This document shows positions 8,628 to 18,705 of a stretch of DNA of 64,000 nucleotides, in pieces (position 1 is the first letter of the stretch; every line of letters starts with the position of its first letter). Origin of the DNA: Streptomyces erythrochromogenes (lineage in GTDB: Bacteria; Actinomycetota; Actinomycetes; Streptomycetales; Streptomycetaceae); assembly GCF_036170895.1 (NCBI RefSeq), contig NZ_CP108036.1:3224001-3288000 (forward strand), in the 5' to 3' direction. Below the pieces are notes generated by a model. That model made no database searches, was not told where the DNA came from, and saw only the letters and a list, made by a program, of their open reading frames with translations. The translations under genes were made by a program, and so were the position numbers.

Positions 8628-9665
8628 GTGACTGATACCAATCCCTATCGGGCAGAGCCCTCGCGCTACGACTCCATGGAGTACCGGCGCACCGGCCACA
8701 GCGGCCTCAAGCTCCCCGCCATCTCCCTCGGCCTCTGGCACAACTTCGGTGACGACAGGTCTCTGGAGTCCCAGCGGGCGATCCTGCGCCGCGCCTTCGA
8801 CCTCGGCGTCACCCACTTCGACCTCGCGAACAACTACGGACCGCCGCCCGGCTCGGCCGAGCTGAATTTCGGCAAGATCTTTGCGCAGGACTTCGCGTCC
8901 TACCGCGACGAGCTGATCCTCTCGACCAAGGCCGGCTACCTGATGCACCCCGGGCCGTACGGCGAGTGGGGCAGCCGCAAGTACCTGCTCAGCTCGCTCG
9001 ACGCCTCGCTGAAGCGGATGGGCGTGGACTACGTCGACATCTTCTACTCGCACCGCTTCGACCCGCAGACCCCGCTGGAGGAGACCATGGGCGCCCTCGC
9101 GTCCGCGGTCCAGCAGGGCAAGGCGCTCTACGTCGGCGTCTCCTCCTACACGGCCGAGCAGACGGCCGAGGCCGTGCGGATCCTGCGCGGGATGGGCGTG
9201 CGCCCGCTCATCCACCAGCCCTCCTACTCCATGATCAACCGCTGGACGGAGGAGGACGGCCTGCTGGACGCCCTGGAGGACGCCGGCATGGGGTGCATCT
9301 CCTTCGCGCCGCTCGCGCAGGGCCTGCTGACCGACAAGTACCTCAAGGGGATCCCGGCCGACTCCCGCGCCGCCCAGGGCAAGTCGCTCAACCCCGACCT
9401 GCTCTCGGACGACGTGCTGCGCCGACTGGCCGGGCTGAACGAGATCGCCTCCCACCGCGGCCAGTCCCTGGCCCAGCTCGCGCTCACGTGGGTGCTGCGC
9501 GACGAGCGGATGACCTCGGCCCTGATCGGCGCGTCGAGCGTCCGGCAGCTGGAGCAGAACGTGGCCGCCCTGGCCGGCGCGCCGCTCTCCGAGGAGGAGC
9601 TGAAGGAGATCGACTCCTTCGCGGTGTCCACTCCCGGCACGAACATCTGGGCCCAGCGCGGCTGA
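8628..9665 (+). CDS. mgrA: Aldo-keto reductase, L-glyceraldehyde 3-phosphate reductase type (YghZ/Gpr)
   Basis: 345 residues, NADPH-dependent TIM-barrel oxidoreductase. Near-identical block structure to E. coli YghZ: MEYRRTGHSGLKLPAISLGLWHNFGD, catalytic Asp/Tyr region HFDLANNYGPPPGSAE, Lys in LSTKAGYLM, His in FYSHRFDPQTP (segments shortened here) and the cofactor end LIGASSVRQLEQNV. YghZ reduces L-glyceraldehyde 3-phosphate and methylglyoxal, a detoxifying role. The GTG start follows AGGGAGGA by 4 nt. A strong hairpin follows the gene. Confidence 0.93.
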   Translation: MTDTNPYRAEPSRYDSMEYRRTGHSGLKLPAISLGLWHNFGDDRSLESQRAILRRAFDLGVTHFDLANNYGPPPGSAELNFGKIFAQDFASYRDELILSTKAGYLMHPGPYGEWGSRKYLLSSLDASLKRMGVDYVDIFYSHRFDPQTPLEETMGALASAVQQGKALYVGVSSYTAEQTAEAVRILRGMGVRPLIHQPSYSMINRWTEEDGLLDALEDAGMGCISFAPLAQGLLTDKYLKGIPADSRAAQGKSLNPDLLSDDVLRRLAGLNEIASHRGQSLAQLALTWVLRDERMTSALIGASSVRQLEQNVAALAGAPLSEEELKEIDSFAVSTPGTNIWAQRG

Positions 9666-9713
9666 CCTGCATTTTCGCCCCAACACCCGCGCCGGGAACG
9701 GGTGAACAAAAAA

Positions 9714-9748
9714 CGGGCCGGTCCGTGGGGGGGATACGGACCGGCCCG
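9714..9748. terminator. Bidirectional terminator
   Basis: Perfect 13-bp stem (CGGGCCGGTCCGT and complement), 9-nt loop, preceded by six A residues on the plus strand; sits between the convergent reductase and prepilin peptidase genes. Confidence 0.9.
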
Positions 9749-9806
9749 AGGGGGGGTTCCACCATAACCCTTCGTAAAGCATGCTGCGTGCATCGGCGCG
9801 CCACGA

Positions 9807-10556
9807 TTACGCTCCGAAACCACCCAGCAGCACTCCGGTGAGTGCGCCGGCCGCCATGAAGGGGCCGAAGGCGAAGCCCTGGTCACGGGTCGCGGAGCCG
9901 CGCAGGAGCAGCGTCAGGCCGTACAGCGCACCGTAGAGGAGGCCCAGGAAGGCCCCCCACGCCCATACCCCCCACCCGTACCACCCAAGAGCGACCCCCA
10001 GCGAGAGCGCCAGCTTGACGTCGCCGAAGCCCATGCCGGCGGGGTTGATCAGATGGAGCACCAGGTACGCCGCCCCGAGCGCGCCCCCGCCGAGCAGGGC
10101 GAGCCGCCAGGACCCGGCCGAGCCGGGCAGCAGGGCGGCGATCCCGAGCAGCGCGGCCGCCCCCGCCGCGAGCGGCAGGGTCAGTACGTCGGGCAGCCGG
10201 TGCACGGCCCGGTCGACGAGGGCGAGCAGGACGAGGAGCGGGGCCAGCCCCGCGTACGCCGCCGCCTCGGGCCGTACCCCGACGGCCGCCGCGATCAGGG
10301 CGCAGACCGCTCCGGTGAGGACGGCCGGGAGCGGGGTCCGCGGCCCGTACGCGTGCGCCGGCCCCGGCCCGGCGGGTTCCGTCCGGGGCGGGCGGCAGCG
10401 GGCCGGGCCGAGCCAGCCGCGCAGCCGGTGCCCCTGCGGGCAGCTCTCCCGCCAGGGGTCCCCGGGGTCCACGGACAGCCGGTAGGCGGCGCGCGGCAGC
10501 AGCAGCCCGGCGGCCACGCCGTACCCGGCGGCGAGAACGATCACGACCACACCCAT
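9807..10556 (-). CDS. A24-family prepilin peptidase
   Basis: 249-residue polytopic membrane aspartic protease. The diagnostic motif is GMGFGDVKLALSLG (GxGD aspartate) near residue 180; the partner aspartate is in the preceding membrane segment (LVDRAVHRLPD). An N-terminal loop has a cysteine pair in CPQGHRLRGWLGPARC, reminiscent of the zinc loop of bifunctional peptidases. Such enzymes remove the leader of Flp and TadE-type prepilins. No pilin is adjacent; the complete Tad locus lies about 15 kb away and contains no peptidase of its own, so this is the likely partner. Only about 35 nt separate it from the divergent DUF192 gene. Confidence 0.9.
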   Translation of the reverse strand: MGVVVIVLAAGYGVAAGLLLPRAAYRLSVDPGDPWRESCPQGHRLRGWLGPARCRPPRTEPAGPGPAHAYGPRTPLPAVLTGAVCALIAAAVGVRPEAAAYAGLAPLLVLLALVDRAVHRLPDVLTLPLAAGAAALLGIAALLPGSAGSWRLALLGGGALGAAYLVLHLINPAGMGFGDVKLALSLGVALGWYGWGVWAWGAFLGLLYGALYGLTLLLRGSATRDQGFAFGPFMAAGALTGVLLGGFGA

Positions 10557-10578
10557 CCGGTGAAGGTAGGCGGTCCCC

Positions 10579-10591
10579 TAGGGTGGCCGCC
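10579..10591 (+). promoter_or_regulatory. -10 element suggesting a leaderless DUF192 transcript
   Basis: TAGGGT (10579-10584) is followed by 7 nt and then the ATG; no Shine-Dalgarno sequence fits between. This is the geometry of leaderless actinobacterial mRNAs. Confidence 0.5.
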
Positions 10592-10948
10592 ATGGCGCAC
10601 TGGCATGACGGTCCCGCCGCGTTGCGGGTCGGCTCCGACCCCGCACCGATCCCGCTGGAGGTCGCCGCCTCCTACCGGGCGAGGACGCGCGGGCTGCTCG
10701 GCCGGGACGGGATCGACGGGGCGATGCTGCTGACCCCCGCGGCGAGCGTGCACACCTTCCGGATGCGGTTCGCGATCGACGTGGCGTACCTGGACCGGAA
10801 CCTGCGCGTGCTCGACGTGGTCACCATGGCTCCCGGGCGGCTCGGACTGCCCCGGCTGCGCGCCCGGCACGTCCTGGAGGCGTCGGCGGGCGCCATGGCC
10901 GGCTGGGGTCTGGCGGCCGGGACCACGCTGGAAGTGGACACCGCCTAG
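10592..10948 (+). CDS. DUF192 family protein
   Basis: 118 residues from the ATG giving MAHWHDGPAAL. The family signature is clear: ARTRGLLGRDGI, then VHTFRMRFAIDVAYLD with the conserved Met-rich (M)RF.IDV segment, and the closing VLEASAGAMAGWGLAAGTTL. DUF192 proteins are small beta-rich proteins, often secreted in other bacteria; no signal peptide is seen here. In actinobacteria they frequently occur close to Flp/Tad genes, which fits the divergent prepilin peptidase, but the function is unknown. An ATG 9 nt upstream is possible but would overlap the -10-like element. Confidence 0.86.
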   Translation: MAHWHDGPAALRVGSDPAPIPLEVAASYRARTRGLLGRDGIDGAMLLTPAASVHTFRMRFAIDVAYLDRNLRVLDVVTMAPGRLGLPRLRARHVLEASAGAMAGWGLAAGTTLEVDTA

Positions 10949-11007
10949 GAGGAGCTCGCCGCCGGCAGTAGGTTGGGGCGGTTGAGCTGGGGCAACAGGG
11001 GAGCGGC

Positions 11008-11625
11008 ATGACGGAGAACGCGCGGATCAAGGCGCTGGAGCAGATCATGCCGGCGACGCACGGCGCCGACGAGGACGTCGACTGGCCCGCGGCCGAGACG
11101 GCGTGGGGAACCCGTTTCCCGGCGGACTTCATCGCGTTCATGGGCCGGTTCGGCGCCGGCTCCATCAACGGCGAGGCGAGCATCCTGCTGCCGATGCCCA
11201 AGCCCGGGCTGCAGTGGGATCCGGCCGAGATGGCCGAGGAGACGGAGAACGCCCGGCAGATGTGGGTGGCGGAGGGCGGTCGTTCGGCCTTCGACGTGGA
11301 CCCGGAGGCGATCATCGCCTGGGGCGTCACGGGCGGCTCGGACATCCTGTGCTGGCTGACCTCCGACCCCGATCCGGACCGCTGGCCGGTGCTGGTGTGC
11401 GGCCGGCACACCGCCGACTCCTTCGCCGTGTACCCGTACGGCATGGCCGAGTTCCTCTACCTGCTCTGCTCCGACGAGTTCGACGTGAGCCCGGTCAGCA
11501 TCACCTTCTGGGACGGCGGGCACCTGAGCTTCGTGCACTGGCGCAAGGCGCAGCGCCGTTGGCAGGAGGGCCGCAACCCGGAGACGGGCGAGCCCGACCC
11601 GTACGCGGGCGAATTCACCGACTGA
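11008..11625 (+). CDS. SMI1/KNR4 (SUKH) family protein
   Basis: 205 residues, no signal or membrane segment. The SUKH fold is indicated by the N-terminal W..AE..WGTRFPADFIAFMGRFGAGSI-type region and the following hydrophobic/acidic pattern with GVTGGSDILCWLTSDPDPD. SUKH proteins are the commonest immunity proteins of polymorphic toxin and contact-dependent systems, but many are stand-alone in Streptomyces. No toxin gene is next to it. GGGGAG precedes the ATG and a terminator follows. Confidence 0.82.
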   Translation: MTENARIKALEQIMPATHGADEDVDWPAAETAWGTRFPADFIAFMGRFGAGSINGEASILLPMPKPGLQWDPAEMAEETENARQMWVAEGGRSAFDVDPEAIIAWGVTGGSDILCWLTSDPDPDRWPVLVCGRHTADSFAVYPYGMAEFLYLLCSDEFDVSPVSITFWDGGHLSFVHWRKAQRRWQEGRNPETGEPDPYAGEFTD

Positions 11626-11655
11626 CCGACCGGTCCCGCCACCACCCGCCTGCCG

Positions 11656-11684
11656 GCCCGTTTCCCGAGGGGAAACGGGCTTTT
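11656..11684 (+). terminator. Rho-independent-type terminator after the SUKH gene
   Basis: Perfect 11-bp stem GCCCGTTTCCC / GGGAAACGGGC with 3-nt loop and a TTTT tail, unusually canonical for this genome. Confidence 0.9.
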
Positions 11685-11900
11685 CGGCATGTCTACGCGC
11701 GTCTACTTTCCCGATCGCATATCGGAAAACACCAGCCGGAAAAGCGCCGGTTGGAGCATTCACCACAAGTGCGACCCCAATGGAAAAACCACCCCTCACA
11801 CAGGAGAGAATTCCGGCCAACGGGCCATCGAGGGATCACCCGGCTCGGAGCAACCCATAAGTAATAACGAGACGCAAAAGAAATTCAGGGGAATACACCC

Positions 11901-13187
11901 GTGCGACGGAGAATTTTCGGCACGACCACCACCGCGACCGTACTCGGCCTGCTGATACCGCTGGCCGGATGTGGCGGTTCCGGAGACGACGCAGGTGACG
12001 GAGGCACGCTGCAACTGGTCGTCGCCGAATACGGCGACAGTCCGGCCACCAGTTCCAAGCCCTTCTGGGACAAGGTGACGGCTGATTTCACCGAGGAGAA
12101 TCCGGGAATCAAGGTCGAGGTCCAGCTCCTGCCGTGGGCCGACATCGACCGCGAGGTCTCCCGCATGGTCAAGGCCGGCAAGGCGCCGGACATGGCGCTC
12201 ATGGGCTCGTACTCGGACTTCGCCGCCCAGGGGCAGCTCTATCCCGCGGACGAACTCCTCTCGGTCACCGCCGAGGCGAATTTCCTCCAGCCGCTGGCCG
12301 ACGCCGGCTCGGTGGGCAACACCCTCTACGGCCTGCCCTTCGTCGCGAGCAGCCGCCTGCTCTTCTACAACGAGGCCCTGTTCACCAAGGCCGGCGTCAA
12401 GGAGGCCCCCAAGACCTGGTCCGACCTCAAGGCCGCCGCCAAGGCGCTCAAGGACAAGGGCGTGAAGTACCCGTACGCCCTGCCGCTGGGGCCCGAGGAG
12501 GCGCACGCCGAGGCGCTGATCTGGGAACTCAGCAACGGCGGCGGCTACGCCGACAGCAGCGGCAACTACAGCCTGGCCTCCGACCAGAACATCAAGACCT
12601 GGGAATGGGTCAAGGAGAACATGGTCGCGACCGGCTACACGGGCGCCACGGCACCGTCCCGGCTGAACCGCGCCGATGCCTTCTCCGCCTTCACGCGCGG
12701 CGAGGTCGGCATGCTCAACGGCTATCCCTCGCTCGCCCACGAGGCGCGCGCCAAGGGCATCAACGTCGTCACCACCACCATGCCCGTCTCGGACGACCTC
12801 GGCACCGGCGAGACCCCGCCGACCGTCGGCGTGGCCGACTGGATGATGGCCTTCAAGCAGAACGGGAAGCGCGCGGAGATCGGCAAGTTCCTGGACTTCG
12901 TCTACCAGGACAAGAACCTGTCGGACTTCGCCAGCCGCTACCACCTGCTGCCTTCCACCGTGACCGCCTCGCGCACCCCGGCGGGCGGCGGACTCGACAA
13001 GAACGACCAGCAGTTCCTCAACGCGCTGCGCGGCGCCCAGCTCTACCCGGTCAACGACCCGTCCTGGGTGACGGTCAGCGACACCATCAAGCGCAACATC
13101 GGACGCGCCGTGGAACCGACCGGCAGCCCCAAGGGCGTCCTGGAGGACATCGCCGCACAGGCCTCCCAGGCCTCCAAGAAGCACTGA
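11901..13187 (+). CDS. Extracellular solute-binding lipoprotein (ABC sugar-type)
   Basis: 428 residues. N-terminal lipoprotein signal with lipobox PLAGC (Cys24), then a family 1 solute-binding fold: VVAEYGDSPAT, FWDKVTADFTEENPGIKVEVQ, LPFVASSRLLFYNEALF and a C-terminal helical part with GKFLDFVYQDKN. These proteins capture oligosaccharides or polyols for ABC importers. No permease or ATPase gene is adjacent, so it is an orphan that must use a distant importer. GTG start with AGGGGAA upstream. The 275-nt region before it is noticeably AT-richer than its surroundings, probably regulatory; no known operator was recognised in it. Confidence 0.9.
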   Translation: MRRRIFGTTTTATVLGLLIPLAGCGGSGDDAGDGGTLQLVVAEYGDSPATSSKPFWDKVTADFTEENPGIKVEVQLLPWADIDREVSRMVKAGKAPDMALMGSYSDFAAQGQLYPADELLSVTAEANFLQPLADAGSVGNTLYGLPFVASSRLLFYNEALFTKAGVKEAPKTWSDLKAAAKALKDKGVKYPYALPLGPEEAHAEALIWELSNGGGYADSSGNYSLASDQNIKTWEWVKENMVATGYTGATAPSRLNRADAFSAFTRGEVGMLNGYPSLAHEARAKGINVVTTTMPVSDDLGTGETPPTVGVADWMMAFKQNGKRAEIGKFLDFVYQDKNLSDFASRYHLLPSTVTASRTPAGGGLDKNDQQFLNALRGAQLYPVNDPSWVTVSDTIKRNIGRAVEPTGSPKGVLEDIAAQASQASKKH

Positions 13188-13346
13188 AGTTCGCACTGAA
13201 GTCCCCCACGACACGGGACCTTCGACCCGGGCCGCAGACCACCCCGTGCGGCACCATGGCCACTACGGCCCTCGATCCGGGGCCGCGGCCCAGTCGCCCG
13301 CCGAGCACTCACGAGGTGCGCGGGGCGGCCGGCCCCGGCGGAAGCC

Positions 13347-13973
13347 TCAGCGCTGCTTCCCGTGGTCCTGGGAGAACGCCGTCCGGTACTGCTCGCAGCT
13401 GGAGTTCCAGCGCAGGGAGCCGTGGAGCGTCCCGTAGCCCGAGCGCGTGACCGACCATTCCACCGTGTACTCGCCGGTGTCGCAGGCGATCCGCTTGCCG
13501 CCCGCGACCTTCTCGCGCCCCGTCGCCGGCTTCCCGGTCAGCTCCTTGCGCACTTCCGCCACCGCGGACCGGTCCGCGCGGCGCAGGACGGCGTGCACGG
13601 CGATCGGGTGCTCGCCCTCCTTGACCGTCACCGCCTTCTTCACCACGGTCGAGTCCGACACCGACCAGGCGAACTCGTACGAGGGTTCCCACGCCAGCGT
13701 CCTGGGGTCGCCGACCTTGCGCTCGTGGTCCGGCGCGGCCGCGTGGCCGGGGCGGGTGACCGTCTTGTACCGGACGCCGGGGTGGAAGCGGAACTGCCCC
13801 TCCAACTTGTGCATTTCGTCCTCGGTCCACATCGACTTCATCGTCTTCTCTCCGCCCGCCGGGTCCTGGAGGTACATCGCCGCCTCGGCGGCGGTGGCCT
13901 GCTGGACGAGGACGGGGGCGAGGGCCGCGGCGGCCGTGGCGAGGGCGAGAGCGGCGGTGCGGGTGCGCTTCAT
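13347..13973 (-). CDS. Secreted protein of unknown function
   Basis: 208 residues with a classical Sec signal peptide (MKRTRTAALALATAAAALAP, cleavage near AATAAE-A). The mature part is rich in basic and aromatic residues, with two conserved-looking cysteines (RIACDTGEY and NSSCEQYRTAF) near the C-terminus that could be bridged. No family recognised. It is convergent with the solute-binding protein gene and transcribed away from the hydrolase gene next door; no partner is evident. Confidence 0.75.
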   Translation of the reverse strand: MKRTRTAALALATAAAALAPVLVQQATAAEAAMYLQDPAGGEKTMKSMWTEDEMHKLEGQFRFHPGVRYKTVTRPGHAAAPDHERKVGDPRTLAWEPSYEFAWSVSDSTVVKKAVTVKEGEHPIAVHAVLRRADRSAVAEVRKELTGKPATGREKVAGGKRIACDTGEYTVEWSVTRSGYGTLHGSLRWNSSCEQYRTAFSQDHGKQR

Positions 13974-14118
13974 GCCCGGACCAACGGGCCCCGCCGCGGG
14001 CCGGAACCGACGCCGCGCGGCCTTTCACCCGTACGGGAGCCCCCCTGCCACCGGAATATCCGATGATCGACTTCGGTTCGGGAGCAGCGGAACGACGATC
14101 CGATCCGAGGGGGATGCG

Positions 14119-15300
14119 ATGGGCGGGAACCAGAACGCGGGCACGGGCGCGGGAGCGGGAGCGCGTGCGGGCGTCGGCGTGAACGGCACGGTGGCGGCCG
14201 GGTGGGAGCGGGTGAGGGAGGAGTTCGAGGCGTTCGCGGCGGCCGAGCCGCACTCGCCCGAGGCCCAGCTCGCCGTCCACCACCAGGGCCGGCGCGTCGT
14301 CGACCTGTGGGCCGGCGAGGACACCGACGGGGACACGCTGAGCGGGGTCTTCTCGATCACCAAGGGTGCCGCGCACCTGGTGGTGGCGCTGCTCGTGCAG
14401 GACGGCACGCTGGAGCTGGACCGGGCGGTGTCGGCGTACTGGCCGGAGTTCACCGGGGACGGCAAGGAGCGGCTGACGCTGCGCCAGCTGATCAGCCACC
14501 AGTCGGGGCTGATCAACGTGGACGGGGGCTTCGACTACGAGGAGATCGCGGACGACGCGCTGATCGCCGCGCGGCTGGCCGGCCAGAAGCCGTACTGGGA
14601 GCCGGGGACGGCGTACGGCTACCACGCCTTCGTGATCGGCGCGCTGACCGGCGAAGTCGTGCGGCGCGCGACGGGCAGGTCGATACAGGAGCTGTACGAG
14701 GAGCGCGTGCGCGCCCCGTACGGGCTGGACCTCTACATGGGGCTCCCGGCCTCGGAGGAGGGCCGCTGGAAGCCGGTCCTGGAGATGCTGCCGACGCCCG
14801 AGCAGGCCGCGGCGCAGGCGGCGGACGGACCGGTGCCCGAGCTGCTGGCGGTGGCCTTCAACTGGCACCGGGAGCCGCCGATGGACCTGGTCGCCCACGC
14901 CAACCACCCGCGGACGCGGGAGCTCGGTCCTGCCTCGGCGGGCGGCATCGGCTCGGCGCGCGGCGTCGCGGGCCTGTACGCGGCGGCGATCAGCCAGGTG
15001 GGTGCCCGGGCGGCGCTGCTGAAGCCGGAGACGGCGGCCGAGGTCGCGAGGCTGCACACGCCGGGCCAGGAGGTCCTGACCGGGGAGACGGACCACTTCG
15101 GGCTGGGCTTCGAGCGGCAGCCCGCGGTGGGGCCGCAGGCCTTCGGGCACTGCGGTGCGGCGGGCGCGCAGGGCTTCGCCGACCCGGTCACGGGGATCGC
15201 GTACGGGTACACGCGCCGCCGCTACGGCTTCCCGGGCGGGCTGGCCCCGGAGAACGGGCGCCTGACGGCGGCGGTGCTGGAAGTGGCGCGGGGCCTGTAG
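14119..15300 (+). CDS. Serine hydrolase of the beta-lactamase/esterase (class C-like) family
   Basis: 393 residues. The SxxK nucleophile motif is FSITKGAAH, the second motif region is YGYHAFVIGAL (YxN-type Tyr) and the third is the HCGAAGAQGF region near the C-terminus. These enzymes are penicillin-binding-like hydrolases acting as esterases or D-aminopeptidases; lack of a signal peptide argues for an intracellular esterase. The N-terminal about 25 residues are low-complexity Gly/Ala, so the true start may be slightly downstream, but GAGGGGG positions the chosen ATG well. A hairpin follows. Confidence 0.88.
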   Translation: MGGNQNAGTGAGAGARAGVGVNGTVAAGWERVREEFEAFAAAEPHSPEAQLAVHHQGRRVVDLWAGEDTDGDTLSGVFSITKGAAHLVVALLVQDGTLELDRAVSAYWPEFTGDGKERLTLRQLISHQSGLINVDGGFDYEEIADDALIAARLAGQKPYWEPGTAYGYHAFVIGALTGEVVRRATGRSIQELYEERVRAPYGLDLYMGLPASEEGRWKPVLEMLPTPEQAAAQAADGPVPELLAVAFNWHREPPMDLVAHANHPRTRELGPASAGGIGSARGVAGLYAAAISQVGARAALLKPETAAEVARLHTPGQEVLTGETDHFGLGFERQPAVGPQAFGHCGAAGAQGFADPVTGIAYGYTRRRYGFPGGLAPENGRLTAAVLEVARGL

Positions 15301-15326
15301 AGCGGGCGGGCGGACCCGGCCGCTGT

Positions 15327-15350
15327 GGGTCGGGCCCGTGGGCCCGACCC
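15327..15350. terminator. Bidirectional terminator
   Basis: GGGTCGGGCCC and GGGCCCGACCC, 11-bp perfect inverted repeat with minimal loop, between convergent genes. Confidence 0.75.
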
Positions 15351-15357
15351 GTGCGGG

Positions 15358-15687
15358 TCAGGCCTGGCCGGTTTCGAAGCGGCTGATGCGGCCGCCGCCG
15401 GGGGCGATGGTGAAGCGCCAGGCGGTGCGCATCTCGCCCCAGGTGTCGTTGCGGTAGTCGATGACGAGAGCGCGGCCGCCGTCGGACTCGGACAGGACGT
15501 CCATGTGCCCCCTGGAGTCGAAGATCTCCCGGTCGACCCAGTCGTGGAGGTCGCGGTCCGACCCGTCGTCGGACATGGTGGCGTCGGCCGTCAGCAGCTT
15601 CAGGAAGGCGTCCTTGTCGTGCGCGTTGACGGCGGTGACGAGGGCGCCGACCACGGGGTCGGACAGTTTGCCGGGGGCGATGGCCAC
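15358..15687 (-). CDS. SnoaL/NTF2-like fold protein
   Basis: 109 residues. Pattern LVTAVNAHDKDAFLKLLTADATMSDDG followed by DLHDWVDREIF and a C-terminal WRFTIA strand is typical of the SnoaL-like/nuclear transport factor 2 cone fold, a scaffold for small-molecule binding or isomerase activity. GTG start with AGGAGG 5 nt upstream. No pathway partner is evident next to it; the specific role is unknown. Confidence 0.8.
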   Translation of the reverse strand: MAIAPGKLSDPVVGALVTAVNAHDKDAFLKLLTADATMSDDGSDRDLHDWVDREIFDSRGHMDVLSESDGGRALVIDYRNDTWGEMRTAWRFTIAPGGGRISRFETGQA

Positions 15688-15816
15688 AGGAGCCTCCTGG
15701 TCGGGCGTACGTTCGTCCGTGCCCGACCAGGTAACAACGCGGGCGGGTCCGCGTCGTCGACCCTCACCCGTTCGCGCGGCGGACGGCGTGTCAGGGGCGG
15801 CCGGGCGGACGGCGGC

Positions 15817-16653
15817 TCACGGGGTGTCGGGGGCGGTGCGGACCGGGAAGCCGGTCGGCCGGCCCTGGTCCCTGAGCCAGGCCAGCACCCGGTCGAGGGC
15901 CTCGACGGTCTGGGCGCGGTTGCCGCCGCCGTCGTGGAAGAGGACGGTCGGGCCGTTGCCGATCTCGCGCTTGACGGCGTCGACGATGGCGGCCGTGCCG
16001 GGCTTCTGGAAGTCCTTGGTGTCGACGTTCCAGCCGAGCGGGCGCATCCCGTTCGCGGCGGCGATGCGCCGGCTGTCGGGGGTGAACGCGCCGCCGGGGG
16101 CCCGGTAGTACTCGACCTTCGCGCCGCCCCCCGCGGCCTCTTCTATGAGCTTCTTCGCGTCCAGGATCTGCCGCTCCTGGTAGTCGACGGGCTTCTTGTC
16201 CATGGCCGTGTCGTGGGCCATGGTGTGGTCGCAGAGCCGGTGGCCGGCCGCGACCACCTTCTTGACGAGGTCGGGGTGGGCCTTGGCGTGGGGTCCGACC
16301 ATGCAGAAGGTCGCCTTGACGTCGTACTTGTGCAGTACGTCGAGCACTTGGGGGGTCCAGCGGGGGTCGGGGCCGTCGTCGATGGTGATGTTGACGGCGT
16401 TGCCGCCGCTCTCGGAGGAGTGGGCTATGCCCTCGGGTATCCCCTGCTGCGCCCCCGGCCGACCCGCCGGGCCGTGGCCGGACTTGTCGGTTCCGTTCGG
16501 CTGGGCCGCGTTCTGCCGGGAGGCCGCACCGGCGCTTCCCGGTTCCACGAGGGTCGCCACCCCCCAGACCGTCGCCGCCACGGCGACGGCCGACGCGACG
16601 ACGGCCGCACCGGCCCGGACGCCCTTCTTGTTCGTGTACGCCGAGAAACCCAT
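15817..16653 (-). CDS. Secreted polysaccharide deacetylase (NodB domain)
   Basis: 278 residues from MGFSAYTNKKG; a 6-residue longer start is possible. An N-terminal hydrophobic segment (residues about 10-35) anchors or exports the protein. The NodB domain is complete: motif 1 ITIDDGPD with catalytic and metal Asp, motif 2 HTMAHD zinc histidines, motif 3 YRAPGGAF, motif 4 VDTKDF and motif 5 VLFHDGGG. Such carbohydrate esterase 4 enzymes remove N-acetyl groups from peptidoglycan or chitin oligomers, the latter plausible given the chitinase elsewhere in the window. Confidence 0.92.
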   Translation of the reverse strand: MGFSAYTNKKGVRAGAAVVASAVAVAATVWGVATLVEPGSAGAASRQNAAQPNGTDKSGHGPAGRPGAQQGIPEGIAHSSESGGNAVNITIDDGPDPRWTPQVLDVLHKYDVKATFCMVGPHAKAHPDLVKKVVAAGHRLCDHTMAHDTAMDKKPVDYQERQILDAKKLIEEAAGGGAKVEYYRAPGGAFTPDSRRIAAANGMRPLGWNVDTKDFQKPGTAAIVDAVKREIGNGPTVLFHDGGGNRAQTVEALDRVLAWLRDQGRPTGFPVRTAPDTP

Positions 16654-16855
16654 GAACCGTCCACTCCCCATCCGCTGTGCGAGCGTTCCGCTGTGCGAGC
16701 GTTCCGTGGATCAGGACGTCCGTCGCCGCAGTGGAGTTCCAGTCAAATCACCCATAAATTCCCCGTAATGGGACTGACAGGACCGATGGGGCTCATGGGA
16801 CTTTGGTCCTTGATCGCCCACCTCTCCTTCCCGGACGGGCGTGGCTGAAAACGAC

Positions 16856-16892
16856 CCCGGCCCCGGTGGACGCGTGCGTCCCCGGGGCCGGG
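16856..16892. terminator. Terminator of the efflux pump gene
   Basis: Nested perfect hairpin: outer 11-bp stem CCCGGCCCCGG/CCGGGGCCGGG, inner 6-bp stem GGACGC/GCGTCC. On the minus strand it is followed by GTTTTC. Confidence 0.85.
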
Positions 16893-16918
16893 ATCGTGTG
16901 CGGTGGGGTCCGCGCGGG

Positions 16919-18703
<1,785 letters not shown>

Positions 18704-18705
18704 TC

